Shown one piece after another: positions 10,701 through 19,481 of a DNA stretch of 64,000 nt. The DNA comes from CALKZN01 sp964633815. GTDB taxonomy: Bacteria > Pseudomonadota > Gammaproteobacteria > Arenicellales > Arenicellaceae. Within the stretch, counting starts at the first letter, position 1, and each line of letters begins with the position of its first letter. A program made the translations under genes and the position numbers. The notes below the pieces were generated by a model. It was not told the DNA's origin. It saw nothing but the letters and a program-made list of their open reading frames with translations, and did not search any database. The DNA lies in contig CAZWHW010000008.1 in the NCBI GenBank assembly GCA_964633815.1, positions 10,143 through 74,142 of the forward strand, read 5' to 3'.

Positions 10701-12853
10701 AATTGTCCATTTCCCGTAGTCTCCGATACAGCATTGGTAGTTATTTCAATCAAACCAGCCGCTGCATTAAGCTCATACGATAAAGTGCCCCAAACATCAT
10801 TATCAAAGTCACCACCTTGCTCACTATCTTCCCAATTCAAATAGTATTGCCCAGTAAAAATTCCAGAACCTGGTGAGGTTTCTTCATGACCTTGAACAAT
10901 TTGAAAATCCACTAAGGCGCCACCACCACCAGTACCTACTTGCAAACGATAAGCTGGTAAAATATTAATCGATTGAGCACTTCCGACTGGTCCCAATGGA
11001 ACATTAATAACAGGTGCATTCGTTGCCAAAGTAATACCAAGGGTTTGAATATTTTGATCGCCATCAAAATTTCGAAGATCTTCAGTCGCAGCATAAAAAG
11101 CGATACCCGCAGCAGCATAACTACCCGAAACTGTTGGCGCTTCAGGACAAATGCCTCGCGCATCACTTAAATTATTCACAGTTTTTGACGTACAAAACTG
11201 ATCATTATCACCAGCGGTTTCACCAATAAAGAAATTATTACCCGAAATACCCTCAATATCACCCACTTGATCAGTAAAACCATCTATATCAGGTGAACCA
11301 GGAAGAGCTGCCGCCGATGTAAGATTTTCATCAAAAGAACTGACACTCGCATTGATCACAACTTGAGTGACAGCAGCACACTGATTGTCAGCACTTAACA
11401 CATCAATCCAAGCTTCAGTCGACAAACCCGGCACATCTTCAATTCCACCGCCACGATTTGTTACTCCTTGCAAACGATTTTGATCATCCACATCAAATGC
11501 GGCAGTTTCGGTTCCACCAGTAAGATAATTAACAGCTTCTAGTAAAATTTCTGATATTGGATTACCCCAACTAAAACACTCATTCGGTTGGATATCAGTT
11601 TGCTGAAAATTACATTCATCAGGAGAATTCCCTTGGAAATACGTTCCGTTACCATATTCATAACCAACCATTCTAAGTGCATCCATATTGCTTACAATAC
11701 CTGGGAATCCGGTAAAAGTACCATCAGTATCAACATTAACTTCATCATCAAAGCCACGAATATTTTTTCGTAAGATACCACCTTCAGTATTTGCTTGAAA
11801 TCCACCAGTCATCAAGCCAAATTCAATCAAGCCCTCTTCTCCAAACTGATTGAGAAGACCAGAAGGTTTAAAGTTTCCATCCGGATATTCACGGCAATCT
11901 TCAGCATTTACAGATAAATCAATTAACGCAACGGTATTACACACTTCTATGCGAACAATTCTATCTTCTTGACCATTAGCAGTTAACGCATCAGTAAAAC
12001 GATTAGGATCAGACGAGTCTGCATCAATACCTGAGTCTAAAATACCCGTCGCCGGATTAGGTTCATTCCCATTACTATTATTACCGCGTTCATCATCCCA
12101 AGTACATTGCCAACGTTCATTCGCAGCCCATAATGAAAAATTACCTCTCACTACACGCATGACAGGAGCTGCAGTAGAATTTTCAGATAACGCAGGGCCA
12201 TCATCTGGCGAAGTATTACAAATCGTTATTCCTTCAACACGATCGTTAAACCCAACATTATCTCCCACGCGACCATTTCCATCCCACTCGACACCATTTG
12301 ATGCATCAAATGGTGTTAAACGCGGAATATCAGCACTGTTAAAGTATTTTGCAAATGAATGCGCATCAAAAGGCAAATGCGCACGCTCCAAGACGGTCGT
12401 TGTTGCCGTATCCGTTGAACGAAAGCCACCATAGAAGATTTTCCTGACCACATCCATACGCGTCATGGTTGCCCAATTCAAGAAATTGCCACTCCAATCT
12501 CCTGTAACATCATCGCAATAAAAAGGCGTATTTTGAAATGATTGTGGAGCAAATCGCTGAGTGCCAGTATTATAGGTATAACATTTATTTGGATCGAAAT
12601 AGCCAAAGTATTCAATATTATTTTCGTAAGTAGTTTCAGGGCCATCATTATTTTCAGGATCTAAGTCCGAGAAATCACTATACGCAGTAAAGAAATATTG
12701 ATGATCACGAGACAAACTCATCATAACCAATGGCGTTGCTGCCTCAACGGAAGTCGGTGGAAAAGCAGCAAAATCTATATTGGAAAATTGCGCAAACCCT
12801 TTAACAGGCAATAACAATAAAGAAAAAATTATAAGGGCTTTTTTAATATTCAT
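7784..12853 (-). CDS. pilY1: PilY1-like pilus tip adhesin/assembly protein
   Basis: About 1,689 residues, in the range of long gammaproteobacterial PilY1 proteins. An N-terminal signal peptide (MNIKKALIIFSLLLLPVKGF) favours the ATG at 12853 over an in-frame ATG at 12877; AGG lies 7 bases before the chosen start. The family segment VMMSLSRDHQYFFTAYSD is near the N-terminus. The conserved C-terminal propeller begins around residue 1150 with VVYVGGNDGLIHAFNAG, and a further conserved repeat DWDPDFIDDVVYFG lies near 1390. Three EF-hand-like loops are visible (DSNGNGQLDD, DDNGDGEVQNSE, DSNGDGTVLFEE). PilY1 caps the pilus and controls extension and adhesion in a calcium-dependent way. It is the fifth gene of the operon. 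Confidence 0.92.
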   Translation of the reverse strand: MNIKKALIIFSLLLLPVKGFAQFSNIDFAAFPPTSVEAATPLVMMSLSRDHQYFFTAYSDFSDLDPENNDGPETTYENNIEYFGYFDPNKCYTYNTGTQRFAPQSFQNTPFYCDDVTGDWSGNFLNWATMTRMDVVRKIFYGGFRSTDTATTTVLERAHLPFDAHSFAKYFNSADIPRLTPFDASNGVEWDGNGRVGDNVGFNDRVEGITICNTSPDDGPALSENSTAAPVMRVVRGNFSLWAANERWQCTWDDERGNNSNGNEPNPATGILDSGIDADSSDPNRFTDALTANGQEDRIVRIEVCNTVALIDLSVNAEDCREYPDGNFKPSGLLNQFGEEGLIEFGLMTGGFQANTEGGILRKNIRGFDDEVNVDTDGTFTGFPGIVSNMDALRMVGYEYGNGTYFQGNSPDECNFQQTDIQPNECFSWGNPISEILLEAVNYLTGGTETAAFDVDDQNRLQGVTNRGGGIEDVPGLSTEAWIDVLSADNQCAAVTQVVINASVSSFDENLTSAAALPGSPDIDGFTDQVGDIEGISGNNFFIGETAGDNDQFCTSKTVNNLSDARGICPEAPTVSGSYAAAGIAFYAATEDLRNFDGDQNIQTLGITLATNAPVINVPLGPVGSAQSINILPAYRLQVGTGGGGALVDFQIVQGHEETSPGSGIFTGQYYLNWEDSEQGGDFDNDVWGTLSYELNAAAGLIEITTNAVSETTGNGQLFGFITAGTTQDGFHAYSGALGADFTDTSPVDPLAPDNGGQVPGCNNCRALNEGGGQNGPQSYTFRIDTTGVLTEPLEPPLYYAAKYGFFNEFGGATGPDQQNEFDVQNNFTGEQTPDGVPDGFFAATSPQTLVEAVENALTAILAQGESAGSAAATLGNSDGSGGLIIQGVYFENLSSTDAGGEFTGEDVAWSGRLDSFFVDGNGFFREDSNGNGQLDDSTAVDNIFEYTFDVNTNTLMIERFTLDDVTQEFDPIDNLPVSIGLFDSNELLTVWSASELLSDLDNDTIDENRIYSSTVETTGPSRFIFTWIDDNGDGEVQNSEIVPFERDEVGDGSEFQGFLGFNGVDPDLNVQARNVVDFIRGKNDIPGFRNRDLSIEGGTPETLRLGDIVNSTPALVGTPIEAYDVLFGDTTYADFRDQYANRRNVVYVGGNDGLIHAFNAGFNSSTQAAEVVFDVTGTNNETAHPLGAELWAYAPKNLLPHLKFLTDPDYLHVFYADGEVSTFDVNIFPNDATHPGGWGTILVVGMRLGGGEINLGDIAGNGDDEITRSSYVILDVTDPEQPPVLLGEVSHDDLDHTTTKPTVVTRRVGGAGGNFNNLSGANNSWTLVFGSGPDNRVDFTSSTDATIFTLDLEVNNGSLANVDPTPFTIPNPGGEGAFVGSLATADWDPDFIDDVVYFGTVEQDITAATLDDPTGGLFRFLPDSGNINLMLDTDRPIASTPLPLVVEGQNFVYAGTGQFFQQSDAQIQDQEVYVGIREQDTGFTQQFIASQLLDITDIDIIQNFNADGDTTSIEAINGTSGLADSNGDGTVLFEELSEFILTGGSGTNGWIRFFNTTANASSERVISDSASIGTVLGFTAFTPDDDICSPTGGMSDIFVVDLVTGTASPELFFLDELTPATAAGGGSQVVPPSQFFGFSFVSDLSALPLEDGQIGFVGTSGLGGPSNFTGGSNPSIPVERINWREIEQ

Positions 12854-12886
12854 AATGAAACCTACAAGGTTATTCATGGTTTTTAT

Positions 12887-13687
12887 CTATGGATCTACGA
12901 CAATAGTCGATTGCAAAAGAACCGTCGACTCTCTACCACCAACACCGGCTGTCGCTCGCGCAGTGATTCGAAAAAGCAAAGGATCAGTTGTACAAAAAGG
13001 ATATAAAGCTACTACTGGTTCGAAATTAGGATCACCAGGGGGGAAACATAGCGACACTGCATCCACTGGACTTTGCCCAGCATTTCGAATAGGAAACTGA
13101 CCTAAAAATTCAATAATATATTGCGGTGATTCGGCAAAACTACCTTGTATGGTCATTTCCGTAAAAATCTGAGCACCGTCCCCATTACCAACCAAGGTTC
13201 GATGTCTGTCAGGATCATTCCACACATCAGCATCTAGCCAACGTTCTACAACATTGGCGGCACCGCTATTATCCTCTTGAGCTGGAGTACAATAACCTCC
13301 CATGCACTGATCACCAGGATTAGCCACTGTAACAGTAGGGAAACCAAACTCCCAAAGTGGATTTACTGCCTGTTCGGCTGCAGCATTCGGAGAACCAAAT
13401 AACGTAAAAGTCGCACCACCTGATTCCGTAGATAATTGCCCTTGCCTTATACTTCCAGCAATAGATTCAGCTTGACGTTCCCCAATCCGCAAAGTTGTTT
13501 CAGCAGCATTAAAAGCCACTTCACGAAAGCGTTGACTAGCCGTCATGCGTTCTTGCAATGTAGAGCTAGACAAAGATGTCACTCCTAAAATAGTCATCAC
13601 TAATAAAAGAATTAAGATAATCGGTAAAGCAATGCCTTCGTTACGTTTAAACTGCCTCAAGCCGTCAATTTTTGAGATTAATTTCAT
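12887..13687 (-). CDS. pilX: Type IV pilus assembly protein PilX
   Basis: A 266-residue minor pilin-like protein. The N-terminus has a basic stretch followed by NEGIALPIILILLLVMTILGV, the PilX-type variant that lacks a normal pilin Glu+5 motif. The segment LSSSTLQERMTASQRFREVAFNAAE is the PilX N-terminal family signature. It lies 3 bases after pilW and before pilY1, as in Pseudomonas. PilX works with PilV, PilW, FimU, PilE and PilY1 in the priming complex. Confidence 0.9.
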   Translation of the reverse strand: MKLISKIDGLRQFKRNEGIALPIILILLLVMTILGVTSLSSSTLQERMTASQRFREVAFNAAETTLRIGERQAESIAGSIRQGQLSTESGGATFTLFGSPNAAAEQAVNPLWEFGFPTVTVANPGDQCMGGYCTPAQEDNSGAANVVERWLDADVWNDPDRHRTLVGNGDGAQIFTEMTIQGSFAESPQYIIEFLGQFPIRNAGQSPVDAVSLCFPPGDPNFEPVVALYPFCTTDPLLFRITARATAGVGGRESTVLLQSTIVVDP

Positions 13688-13690
13688 TTG

Positions 13691-14911
13691 TTAATCGCCT
13701 CTACTTCGTAATTCGACGGTGGCCGTACTAACAAAACGCAACGTCCCTTGCCCTTGATTAACCGGAACAATTTCAACATTATCAGCTAAAGTAAACGTTT
13801 CTCCCGGATTAACTGCTTCTGAAAATTCATTTGCACGTAGCAATAGCGAAACTCTCACTGTCACGACATCTGTAAGATCTGCAGGAGCAACAATTTCATC
13901 TGCCGCCAAATATTGATTTGCTACCCCATCGCCATCGCTATCAACCCCATACACAACTTGCATACTTTCAACTCCTTCAACCAATTCATTGGCGACTGCA
14001 TTTTCTAGACAACCATCCGCAACGGTTAAAAAACCGCAAATTGACTCATAGACAAACAATGAAGGAAGGCCCGAAATACCTGTTCCAACAAAAAATACTC
14101 GTGTAACATCGGAATATACCGTAGTACCCCCATCCCAAGCCTGCGAAAATGGCTGACCTGATGGATCTCTACTCGCTGGAACTAAATTACCATTTGCAGT
14201 TCCATTATTTGCATTTATGTTTGCGCCAGTATTCTCTTTCACAAAAACATTTCTTTCCACGCAGTCTCCCGCTTTAACGATCGCTCCTTGTGGCAATGCG
14301 TCAGCGCCATTTAATAAAGTTACATTCAATCGGTTGGCGTTCGATCCTGTAACATCCATATCTGGCTCAAGCTGTTCCATAGTCACAGCAATAATATCGC
14401 TTCCAGCTACCGGGAAAAAATTATTGACTATATTAGTCAAATCAGGAGCAGGATCAGTTAAGCCAACGGCAGAATTCCAATCAGCTAAGTTTCCTGCATT
14501 AGCAGCTCTAGCAGCAACAACCTCAGCATCTGTACTTGAAGAATTCAAGTTAACGTAAGTTAAATCAAAACTTTCTCCAGATGAAGTTCCATCAAACTCG
14601 TAACCAACTAGACCACCACCCACGGTTGAATTAAATGGGTCGATCAAAAAACTATAATCTCTAGTTCTGTTACCACATAAAGAATAGCCCGCTTGGCGAA
14701 TCGATTGTTGCAAAAAATGCATTGCAAACCGATTGTTTTCTTGCACTCTTGACAATTCGTTTGTCGAACGAAATCCACTCACAGAGGTAACATACATCGC
14801 ACCAATTGTTGCAGTGAGCAATAATCCTAAAAAAGCAGCGATCAATAGCTCAACTAATGTCAGACCTTTTTGAGAATTTATTTTCATGCTTTTCAATTTA
14901 AATAGTCTCAT
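13691..14911 (-). CDS. pilW: Type IV pilus assembly protein PilW
   Basis: A 406-residue minor pilin. The prepilin motif QKGLTLVELLIAAFLGLLL is present, with Glu at +5 after the PilD cleavage site. The following segment (RSTNELSRVQENNRFAMHFL) is typical of PilW. An in-frame ATG at 14887 (MKINSQKG) gives a leader closer to the usual length and may be the real start. The gene sits 2 bases after pilV in a tightly packed operon. The C-terminal half is low-complexity and poorly conserved, as is common in this family. Confidence 0.88.
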   Translation of the reverse strand: MRLFKLKSMKINSQKGLTLVELLIAAFLGLLLTATIGAMYVTSVSGFRSTNELSRVQENNRFAMHFLQQSIRQAGYSLCGNRTRDYSFLIDPFNSTVGGGLVGYEFDGTSSGESFDLTYVNLNSSSTDAEVVAARAANAGNLADWNSAVGLTDPAPDLTNIVNNFFPVAGSDIIAVTMEQLEPDMDVTGSNANRLNVTLLNGADALPQGAIVKAGDCVERNVFVKENTGANINANNGTANGNLVPASRDPSGQPFSQAWDGGTTVYSDVTRVFFVGTGISGLPSLFVYESICGFLTVADGCLENAVANELVEGVESMQVVYGVDSDGDGVANQYLAADEIVAPADLTDVVTVRVSLLLRANEFSEAVNPGETFTLADNVEIVPVNQGQGTLRFVSTATVELRSRGD

Positions 14912-14913
14912 GG

Positions 14914-15429
14914 TTATAAAACACTGGTAAAAGTAAATTCATTAACTTCATCATTGTCACTTAAAACAGCACCATCTCGTTCTTGGCGATTTGCAACATT
15001 ACGCCACTGAAGAGTAATACGATAAACTCTTTCATCACCAAAATCTTCACTATCAATATCAGCTAAACCAAAAGGCAGCAGATTTTGAACTTGATTTAAA
15101 AAATGCCATTGATCAAATTCAGCTATCATTTCAGGAGTGCAGGCAAGAGTATAACAATCTGGCGGCGTACCTTGCGCACCCACAAAACCGTTAGTATTAT
15201 ATTGTGGCGTGTCATTAGCAAAAGTTCGGTTTGCACGCAGGCGGTCCATCATGTCATTTGCCAACAAAATTGCCTGACTACGGCCTTGCGAACCTTTATT
15301 ATATTTCAAACCAGTCAACTGCATGGTTGCTACGCCTAATGCACCAACACCTAACACAAGAATAGAAACTAAAATTTCGATCAGGCCTATCCCTTTTTGC
15401 TTTTTATTCATTTTTTTGCGCATATTCAT
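14914..15429 (-). CDS. pilV: Type IV pilus modification protein PilV
   Basis: A 171-residue minor pilin. The prepilin motif QKGIGLIEILVSILVLGVGALGVA with Glu+5 is followed by MQLTGLKYNKGSQGRSQAILLANDMMDRLRAN, the hallmark PilV segment (shown here only to locate it; key parts are SQAILLANDMMDRLRAN). It lies between fimT and pilW. Several N-terminal Met codons are close together (MNMRKKM), so the exact start is uncertain by a few codons. Confidence 0.9.
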   Translation of the reverse strand: MNMRKKMNKKQKGIGLIEILVSILVLGVGALGVATMQLTGLKYNKGSQGRSQAILLANDMMDRLRANRTFANDTPQYNTNGFVGAQGTPPDCYTLACTPEMIAEFDQWHFLNQVQNLLPFGLADIDSEDFGDERVYRITLQWRNVANRQERDGAVLSDNDEVNEFTFTSVL

Positions 15430-15455
15430 TTAACACTCTTTAAAAATTTTAATCT

Positions 15456-16094
15456 TTATGCTGGATTCGCGCATGTAAATGCCGCGCCTTCTATATTTCT
15501 CAGGAATACTCTACCGACAGCATTAACTTCTATATACATTCCTGCATCTTCGCCACGAGAATCACAAACCGCAATCCTAAAAGGCGCATCATTTCGTAAA
15601 GTTCCATTCGCATTAAAAACTACGACACGGTCATCCGAATTACTGACAAAGTTAATTTCATTATCTTGAAAATCACTTATTCTAATCAACATTTGTTGAC
15701 GTTCATCTGCTGAAGTAGCTGTTCCAAAATTACCAGAATTGAACCGTTGATTACCAAAAGATGCATTAGGAGCTGAAACAATCATACCTGGCAATGTTCG
15801 ATAACTAATCAATCCAAAATTCCAATCAGCTGGACTCCCAAAAAGACAAAGAGGATTATCCGGATTAATAGGATTATTCGTTGAACGGCAAACGAAACCT
15901 AGTTGGCCAGAGGTCAACGCTTCCTGCCTAGCAGCATTAAAAATAGAATATATATTGCGAGCTGCATTTTCTAGTCGCGAATTTTGAATGATGCGTTCAT
16001 AACTAGGAAACGCAAGACCCACTAAAATTGCCACTACTGCAGTGGTAATCACTACTTCTAGCAAAGTAAAGCCAAAATTTTGTTTTATTTTCAT
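15456..16094 (-). CDS. fimT: GspH/FimT-family minor pilin (FimU-like)
   Basis: A 212-residue pseudopilin. The N-terminal motif NFGFTLLEVVITTAVVAILVGLAFPSY carries the PilD site and Glu+5. The rest fits the GspH/FimT domain, with AARNIYSIFNAARQEALTSG after the transmembrane helix and a C-terminal NIEGAAFTC segment. As the first gene of the pil operon it corresponds to FimU/FimT of Pseudomonas. FimT homologues can bind DNA in natural transformation; I cannot tell whether this one does. It is divergent from nirB across 288 bases. Confidence 0.87.
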   Translation of the reverse strand: MKIKQNFGFTLLEVVITTAVVAILVGLAFPSYERIIQNSRLENAARNIYSIFNAARQEALTSGQLGFVCRSTNNPINPDNPLCLFGSPADWNFGLISYRTLPGMIVSAPNASFGNQRFNSGNFGTATSADERQQMLIRISDFQDNEINFVSNSDDRVVVFNANGTLRNDAPFRIAVCDSRGEDAGMYIEVNAVGRVFLRNIEGAAFTCANPA

Positions 16095-16135
16095 AACGTA
16101 CTTATAACAAAAAAATTATCATTTGATAGCATAAA

Positions 16136-16173
16136 CCTGACCAATGGTTAAATCATATCGATTAACGGTCAGG
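16136..16173. other. Inverted repeat in the fimT-nirB intergenic region
   Basis: CCTGACC (16136-16142) pairs with GGTCAGG (16167-16173), and the inner GTTAAATC faces GATTAAC with one extra base. There is no T-run on either side, so it is not a simple terminator. It lies about 40 bases before the fimT start and could be an operator or an mRNA leader hairpin for the pil operon. Its function is unknown. Confidence 0.4.
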
Positions 16174-16214
16174 CGTTTCAAAGTTTAACATTTGAATCAA
16201 TTTATTTAATAATT

Positions 16215-16260
16215 CGCACCACAATGAGGCATTCGATTTGCATTGCACCAAATAAAAGCG
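16215..16260 (+). promoter_or_regulatory. Candidate NtrC enhancer sites upstream of nirB
   Basis: CGCACCACAATGAGGCA (16215-16231) matches 11 of 14 fixed bases of the NtrC palindrome (TGCACCA-N3-TGGTGCA). A second perfect half-site, TGCACCA, starts at 16244. The centres are about 29 bp apart and roughly 100-130 bp upstream of the predicted sigma-54 start, the geometry known for NtrC at glnAp2. Confidence 0.45.
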
Positions 16261-16323
16261 AAGAATATTTGTTGCGTTCCTCTAAATATAGACTCTACAA
16301 ACACTTTACTAAGCTATAATTTC

Positions 16324-16340
16324 TTGGCACATAATTTGCT
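16324..16340 (+). promoter_or_regulatory. Sigma-54 (-24/-12) promoter of nirB
   Basis: TTGGCACATAATTTGCT matches the sigma-54 consensus: TTGGCAC, five bases, TTGCT, with the -24 GG and -12 GC separated by exactly 10 bases. The predicted start is near 16351, about 32 bases before the nirB ATG. It indicates nitrogen-limitation control. Confidence 0.75.
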
Positions 16341-16382
16341 AATTTTTTACTTTGATTTTTCACATCGACAGGATTCATTAAT

Positions 16383-18926
16383 ATGAGCAAACTAAATGTA
16401 GTAGTAGTCGGCAATGGCATGGTTGGGCACCATTATGTACAAACGTTGGCCGACTCAAACATGGACGCAAATATCACTGTGATAGGAGGTGAGCCAAGAC
16501 CTGCATATGATCGTGTTCACCTATCAGAAGTTTTTGATGGCAAAAAACCATCAGACCTTGCTATGACTACACGCGAGCACTATGAAGGAATAGGCGTTGA
16601 AGCCCGTTTTGGTGATTTCGTAGAAAAAATTGACCGGAAAAACAAACAAGTCATCACAGAAGGCGGACAAGCCTTTCAATATGATAAATTAGTGCTGGCG
16701 ACTGGCTCATACGCATTCATCCCACCAATTCCAGGGCACGATCAACCGCATTGCCTTGCTTATCGAACAATTGACGACCTTGGTGAAATCAAAGCATCTG
16801 CTCAAGGCAAAAAAATCGGTGTAGTCGTTGGCGGAGGCTTATTAGGACTTGAATGTGCTAACGCGCTTAAAAATCTTGGCCTTGAAGCTCATGTTGTTGA
16901 ATTTGCTCCAGGGCTCATGGGAGTTCAACTTGATGAAGGTGGCTCGCAGATGCTACGTCGCAAAATTGAAGCACTAGGCGTACACGTTCACACCAGCAAA
17001 GCGACACAAAAAATCGTCAAAGGCGATGAATTGCGTCTAAAAATGGAATTCGCTGATAATAGCGAATTAGAAACCGATATGATCGTTTTCTCTGCTGGCA
17101 TCAGGCCTTATGACCAACTTGCCAAAGATGCTGACTTAAAAGTGGGCGAACGAGGCGGTATTGAAATTGATTATCACTGCCGCACATCCGACGAAAATAT
17201 TTTTGCTATTGGTGAATGTGCAGTATTAGGTAACTTCATCTATGGCTTAGTCGCCCCTGGCTACCGCATGGCAGAAGCAGCTGTCTCACAACTGCAAGAC
17301 AATGATGACGACAAAACTTCATTTACCGGCGCGGATATGAGCACCAAGCTAAAACTGCTCGGGGTAGATGTTGGTTCAATTGGTGATTCAAAAGGCCTAA
17401 CAGAAGGTTCTCGTTCATTCGTATTCAGCGACGAACGCAATGAAGTCTATAAACGCCTTATTGTCTCCGCTGATAGCAAAAAAGTTTTAGGCGCCACATT
17501 AGTTGGTGATTGCAGTGACTATGACACTTTATTGCAATACTTTCTAAATGAGATTGAACTACCTGAAAATCCTGAAGCAATGATCCTGCCTGCAGTTGAA
17601 GGAGCAGCGCCAGCATTAGGCGCAGACGCACTTCCGATGACCGCCTCTATTTGTTCATGCCATAACGTCACTAAGGGCGATATCGTCAGCGCTATTGATG
17701 GTGGTTGTATGACAGTCGCCGATGTTAAAGGCGAAACTGCTGCTGCAACTGGCTGTGGCGGTTGCGCTGCATTATTAAAAAATGTGGTGGATTTTGAATT
17801 AGAGTCACGTGGATTAGAAGTTAATACAGATCTTTGCGAACACTTCAAATATACCCGCCAAGAGTTGTACACCATTGCACAAAGTACTCAAGTCAAATCA
17901 TTTGATGAGCTGCATGAAAAACATGGCTCTGGTTCATGTTCTGGGTGTGAAATTTGCAAACCAGCCGTTGCTTCAATAATGGCATCACTTTGGAATGACC
18001 ATGTTTTAGAACCTGATCATGTTGGCTTGCAAGACACCAATGACACTTTCATGGCGAATATGCAAAAAGATGGCACTTATTCTGTCGTGCCACGCATAGC
18101 TGGCGGTGAAATTCTGCCCGAACAACTAATCGTTTTAGGCGAAGTCGCCAAAAAATACAATCTATACACCAAAATCACAGGCGGGCAACGCGTTGATCTT
18201 TTTGGTGCAACAATGAATGACTTGCCAGACATCTGGAGCGAACTAATTGACGCTGGGTTTGAAACTGGCCATGCCTATGCAAAATCACTCCGAACAGTGA
18301 AATCATGTGTTGGCAGCACGTGGTGTCGTTATGGGGTGCAAGACAGTGTCGGGCAAGCCATTGATATTGAAAACCGCTATAAAGGCTTGCGCTCTCCACA
18401 CAAATTTAAAATGGCTGTGTCGGGCTGCACCCGAGAATGTGCTGAAGCACAAAGCAAAGACGTGGGCATAATCGCTACTGAAAATGGTTGGAACCTTTAT
18501 GTATGTGGCAACGGTGGCATGAAACCACGCCATGCTGATTTATTTGCCACTGATTTAGACACTGAAACATTAATCAAATACATTGATCGCTTCTTAATGT
18601 TCTATATTCGTACTGCAGATCGCTTACAACGTACTTCCGTTTGGTTTGAAAACCTAGAAGGTGGCCTAGATTATCTTAAAGAAGTCATAATAGAAGACTC
18701 CTTAGGTATTGCCAATGAACTAGAAGCGCAGATGCAACACATTATTGACACTTATCAATGTGAGTGGAAAACAGCAATTGAAGACAGTGAAAAAGTGAAG
18801 CGTTTCCGACAATTCGTGAATTCCGACAAAAAAGACAGCAATGTCATTTTCGTTGAAGAACGCGGACAAATCCGTCCCGCGACCGAAACTGAAAAGAAAC
18901 GAAGCAAATTAAAAGTCGTTTCTTAA
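16383..18926 (+). CDS. nirB: Assimilatory nitrite reductase [NAD(P)H], large subunit
   Basis: Reduces nitrite to ammonium with NAD(P)H in the cytoplasm. All NirB domains are present in 847 residues. An FAD/NAD-binding module covers about 1-310. A BFD-like [2Fe-2S] domain has Cys424, Cys426, Cys458 and Cys461. A second cysteine cluster lies near 519-525 (CSGCEIC). The sulfite/nitrite reductase half carries the siroheme-[4Fe-4S] ligands Cys642, Cys648, Cys682 and Cys686. nirD follows after 46 bases. A sigma-54 promoter precedes it, so I read the system as assimilatory. Residues 1 to about 482 are duplicated in the downstream gene at 19482. Confidence 0.96.
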   Translation: MSKLNVVVVGNGMVGHHYVQTLADSNMDANITVIGGEPRPAYDRVHLSEVFDGKKPSDLAMTTREHYEGIGVEARFGDFVEKIDRKNKQVITEGGQAFQYDKLVLATGSYAFIPPIPGHDQPHCLAYRTIDDLGEIKASAQGKKIGVVVGGGLLGLECANALKNLGLEAHVVEFAPGLMGVQLDEGGSQMLRRKIEALGVHVHTSKATQKIVKGDELRLKMEFADNSELETDMIVFSAGIRPYDQLAKDADLKVGERGGIEIDYHCRTSDENIFAIGECAVLGNFIYGLVAPGYRMAEAAVSQLQDNDDDKTSFTGADMSTKLKLLGVDVGSIGDSKGLTEGSRSFVFSDERNEVYKRLIVSADSKKVLGATLVGDCSDYDTLLQYFLNEIELPENPEAMILPAVEGAAPALGADALPMTASICSCHNVTKGDIVSAIDGGCMTVADVKGETAAATGCGGCAALLKNVVDFELESRGLEVNTDLCEHFKYTRQELYTIAQSTQVKSFDELHEKHGSGSCSGCEICKPAVASIMASLWNDHVLEPDHVGLQDTNDTFMANMQKDGTYSVVPRIAGGEILPEQLIVLGEVAKKYNLYTKITGGQRVDLFGATMNDLPDIWSELIDAGFETGHAYAKSLRTVKSCVGSTWCRYGVQDSVGQAIDIENRYKGLRSPHKFKMAVSGCTRECAEAQSKDVGIIATENGWNLYVCGNGGMKPRHADLFATDLDTETLIKYIDRFLMFYIRTADRLQRTSVWFENLEGGLDYLKEVIIEDSLGIANELEAQMQHIIDTYQCEWKTAIEDSEKVKRFRQFVNSDKKDSNVIFVEERGQIRPATETEKKRSKLKVVS

Positions 18927-18972
18927 ACACTGCTTCAAACAGCATAACTGAATTCACTATTTAGATAGACTT

Positions 18973-19305
18973 ATGAGTAAACTAAAAATTTGTAGCACTG
19001 ACGACCTTGTCCCTAACTCAGGTGTTTGCGCTTTGTTAAATGACGATACCGAACAAGAGCAAGTCGCTATTTTTTATCTGCCTGACACTGAGCAAAAAGT
19101 GTTTGCCATCAATAACTGGGACCCAATCGGCCAAGCAAATATTTTGTCACGTGGCATTATTTGTAACATTGACGGCGAACTTACTGTAGCTTCTCCACTG
19201 TATAAACAGCATTTCAGCTTAACCACTGGAAAATGCTTAGAAGAAGACGCCACCGTAAAGACTTACACCATTTCTATTGAAGGTGACGCTGTTTATCTTA
19301 ATTAA
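18973..19305 (+). CDS. nirD: Nitrite reductase small subunit
   Basis: A 110-residue Rieske-fold partner of NirB. It lacks the Cys/His cluster ligands of true Rieske proteins, as is normal for the NirD type. Family segments are WDPIGQANILSRGII and VASPLYKQHFSLTTGKCLEE. The 176-base gap to the next gene is A/T-rich and could hold another promoter, but I see no convincing one. Confidence 0.93.
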   Translation: MSKLKICSTDDLVPNSGVCALLNDDTEQEQVAIFYLPDTEQKVFAINNWDPIGQANILSRGIICNIDGELTVASPLYKQHFSLTTGKCLEEDATVKTYTISIEGDAVYLN

Positions 19306-19481
19306 ATACATTTTCAACATTTTTTTAATATAAAAATATTCACATCAAACCAGAACATTTTTTACTTGAAATCCAAAATTCTGCATTGTTTTTTCTTTAA
19401 GAATACAAGCGCAAAATACTCATCCAAGCAGTGTTTTTGGTATACAAGCAATTAAATATCTTTGCCTAGAGACACTTTTTC

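Noticed and set aside
16271..16282. A possible AlgR box, GCGTTCCTC, in the fimT-nirB region
   Set aside because: Only seven of nine positions match the AlgR consensus, and the orientation does not favour the pil operon.
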